Assembly: GCA_025363695.1 (NCBI GenBank)
Contig: JANYDI010000161.1
Span: forward strand, 1 to 5,158
DNA: 5,158 nt
From: Opitutia bacterium
Lineage (GTDB): Bacteria > Verrucomicrobiota > Verrucomicrobiia > Opitutales > JANYDI01
Reading direction: 5' to 3'
The notes beneath the pieces are model-generated. The model was not told the DNA's origin. It made no database searches and was given only the letters and a program-made list of their open reading frames with translations. How positions within the stretch are numbered: position 1 is the stretch's first letter; each line of letters starts with the position of its first letter. Position numbers and translations under genes: made by a program. Shown piece by piece: positions 5,143-5,158 of this stretch.

Positions 5143-5158
5143 ATAGGGGATCCTAAGG

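Larger units (their letters stand above)
4934..5158. repeat. Hairpin-ended nested-palindrome repeat element, copy 2 (cut by window end)
   Basis: Second copy in the same orientation as copy 1. Shared blocks in order are AAGGGCCAAGGGG, CCCCTTGGATCCCC, hairpin A, GATACAAG, GATCCCTTCGGGATC, GGGGCCTTAGTAT, hairpin B and TAGGGGATCCTAAGG. It is shorter than copy 1: the second GATC hairpin and most of the asymmetric core are missing. By symmetry the right terminal hairpin should end about 15-20 bp beyond the window. The left part overlaps the last 22 codons and the stop codon of sppA; the rest of the window (5003-5158) holds no gene. Confidence 0.85.

Overview
The window reads as a gram-negative chromosome segment. 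It holds an inner-membrane signal peptide peptidase, an outer-membrane-type glycine-zipper lipoprotein and two pilin-like secretion or pilus components. The large pilin-associated protein has blocks (LNPFDKRLS, SLENRQPQQ, LWDATF, NPINLNAANDESW) that resemble, from memory, protein A of the Verrucomicrobia-specific 'Verru_Chthon' prepilin cassette. The best guess is therefore Verrucomicrobiota (possibly Opitutae). This is inference; no rRNA or other marker gene is present.

Layout. Positions 11-1753 (minus) encode a GspK/PilX-like or cassette-protein-A-like protein. Its ATG overlaps the stop codon of a GspJ-like pseudopilin (1750-2328, minus) as ATGA, so the two are translationally coupled. Positions 2323-2619 hold a repeat element without its own gene, built as a nested palindrome. 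It lies between the pseudopilin and a SlyB/17-kDa-antigen-like lipoprotein gene (2619-3086, minus). A divergent AT-rich intergenic region (3087-3214) with a tandem 13-bp repeat separates this from sppA (3215-5002, plus). A second, shorter copy of the repeat element starts at about 4934 inside the 3' end of sppA and runs past the window edge at 5158.

How the parts relate. slyB-like, gspJ-like and the large downstream gene lie in one direction and could share a transcript that crosses the repeat element. sppA is divergent and probably independently expressed. The most interesting object is the repeat family. Each copy is a large inverted repeat whose arms are themselves hairpins: a short 24-nt terminal hairpin and a long, once-bulged 50-nt hairpin. 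The two copies differ in sequence but keep pairing through compensatory changes. Both copies have become part of neighbouring genes. Copy 1 supplies the only plausible start codon and ribosome binding site of the pseudopilin. Copy 2 supplies the last 22 codons and the stop codon of sppA. It looks like an undescribed non-autonomous, hairpin-ended mobile or extragenic palindromic element.
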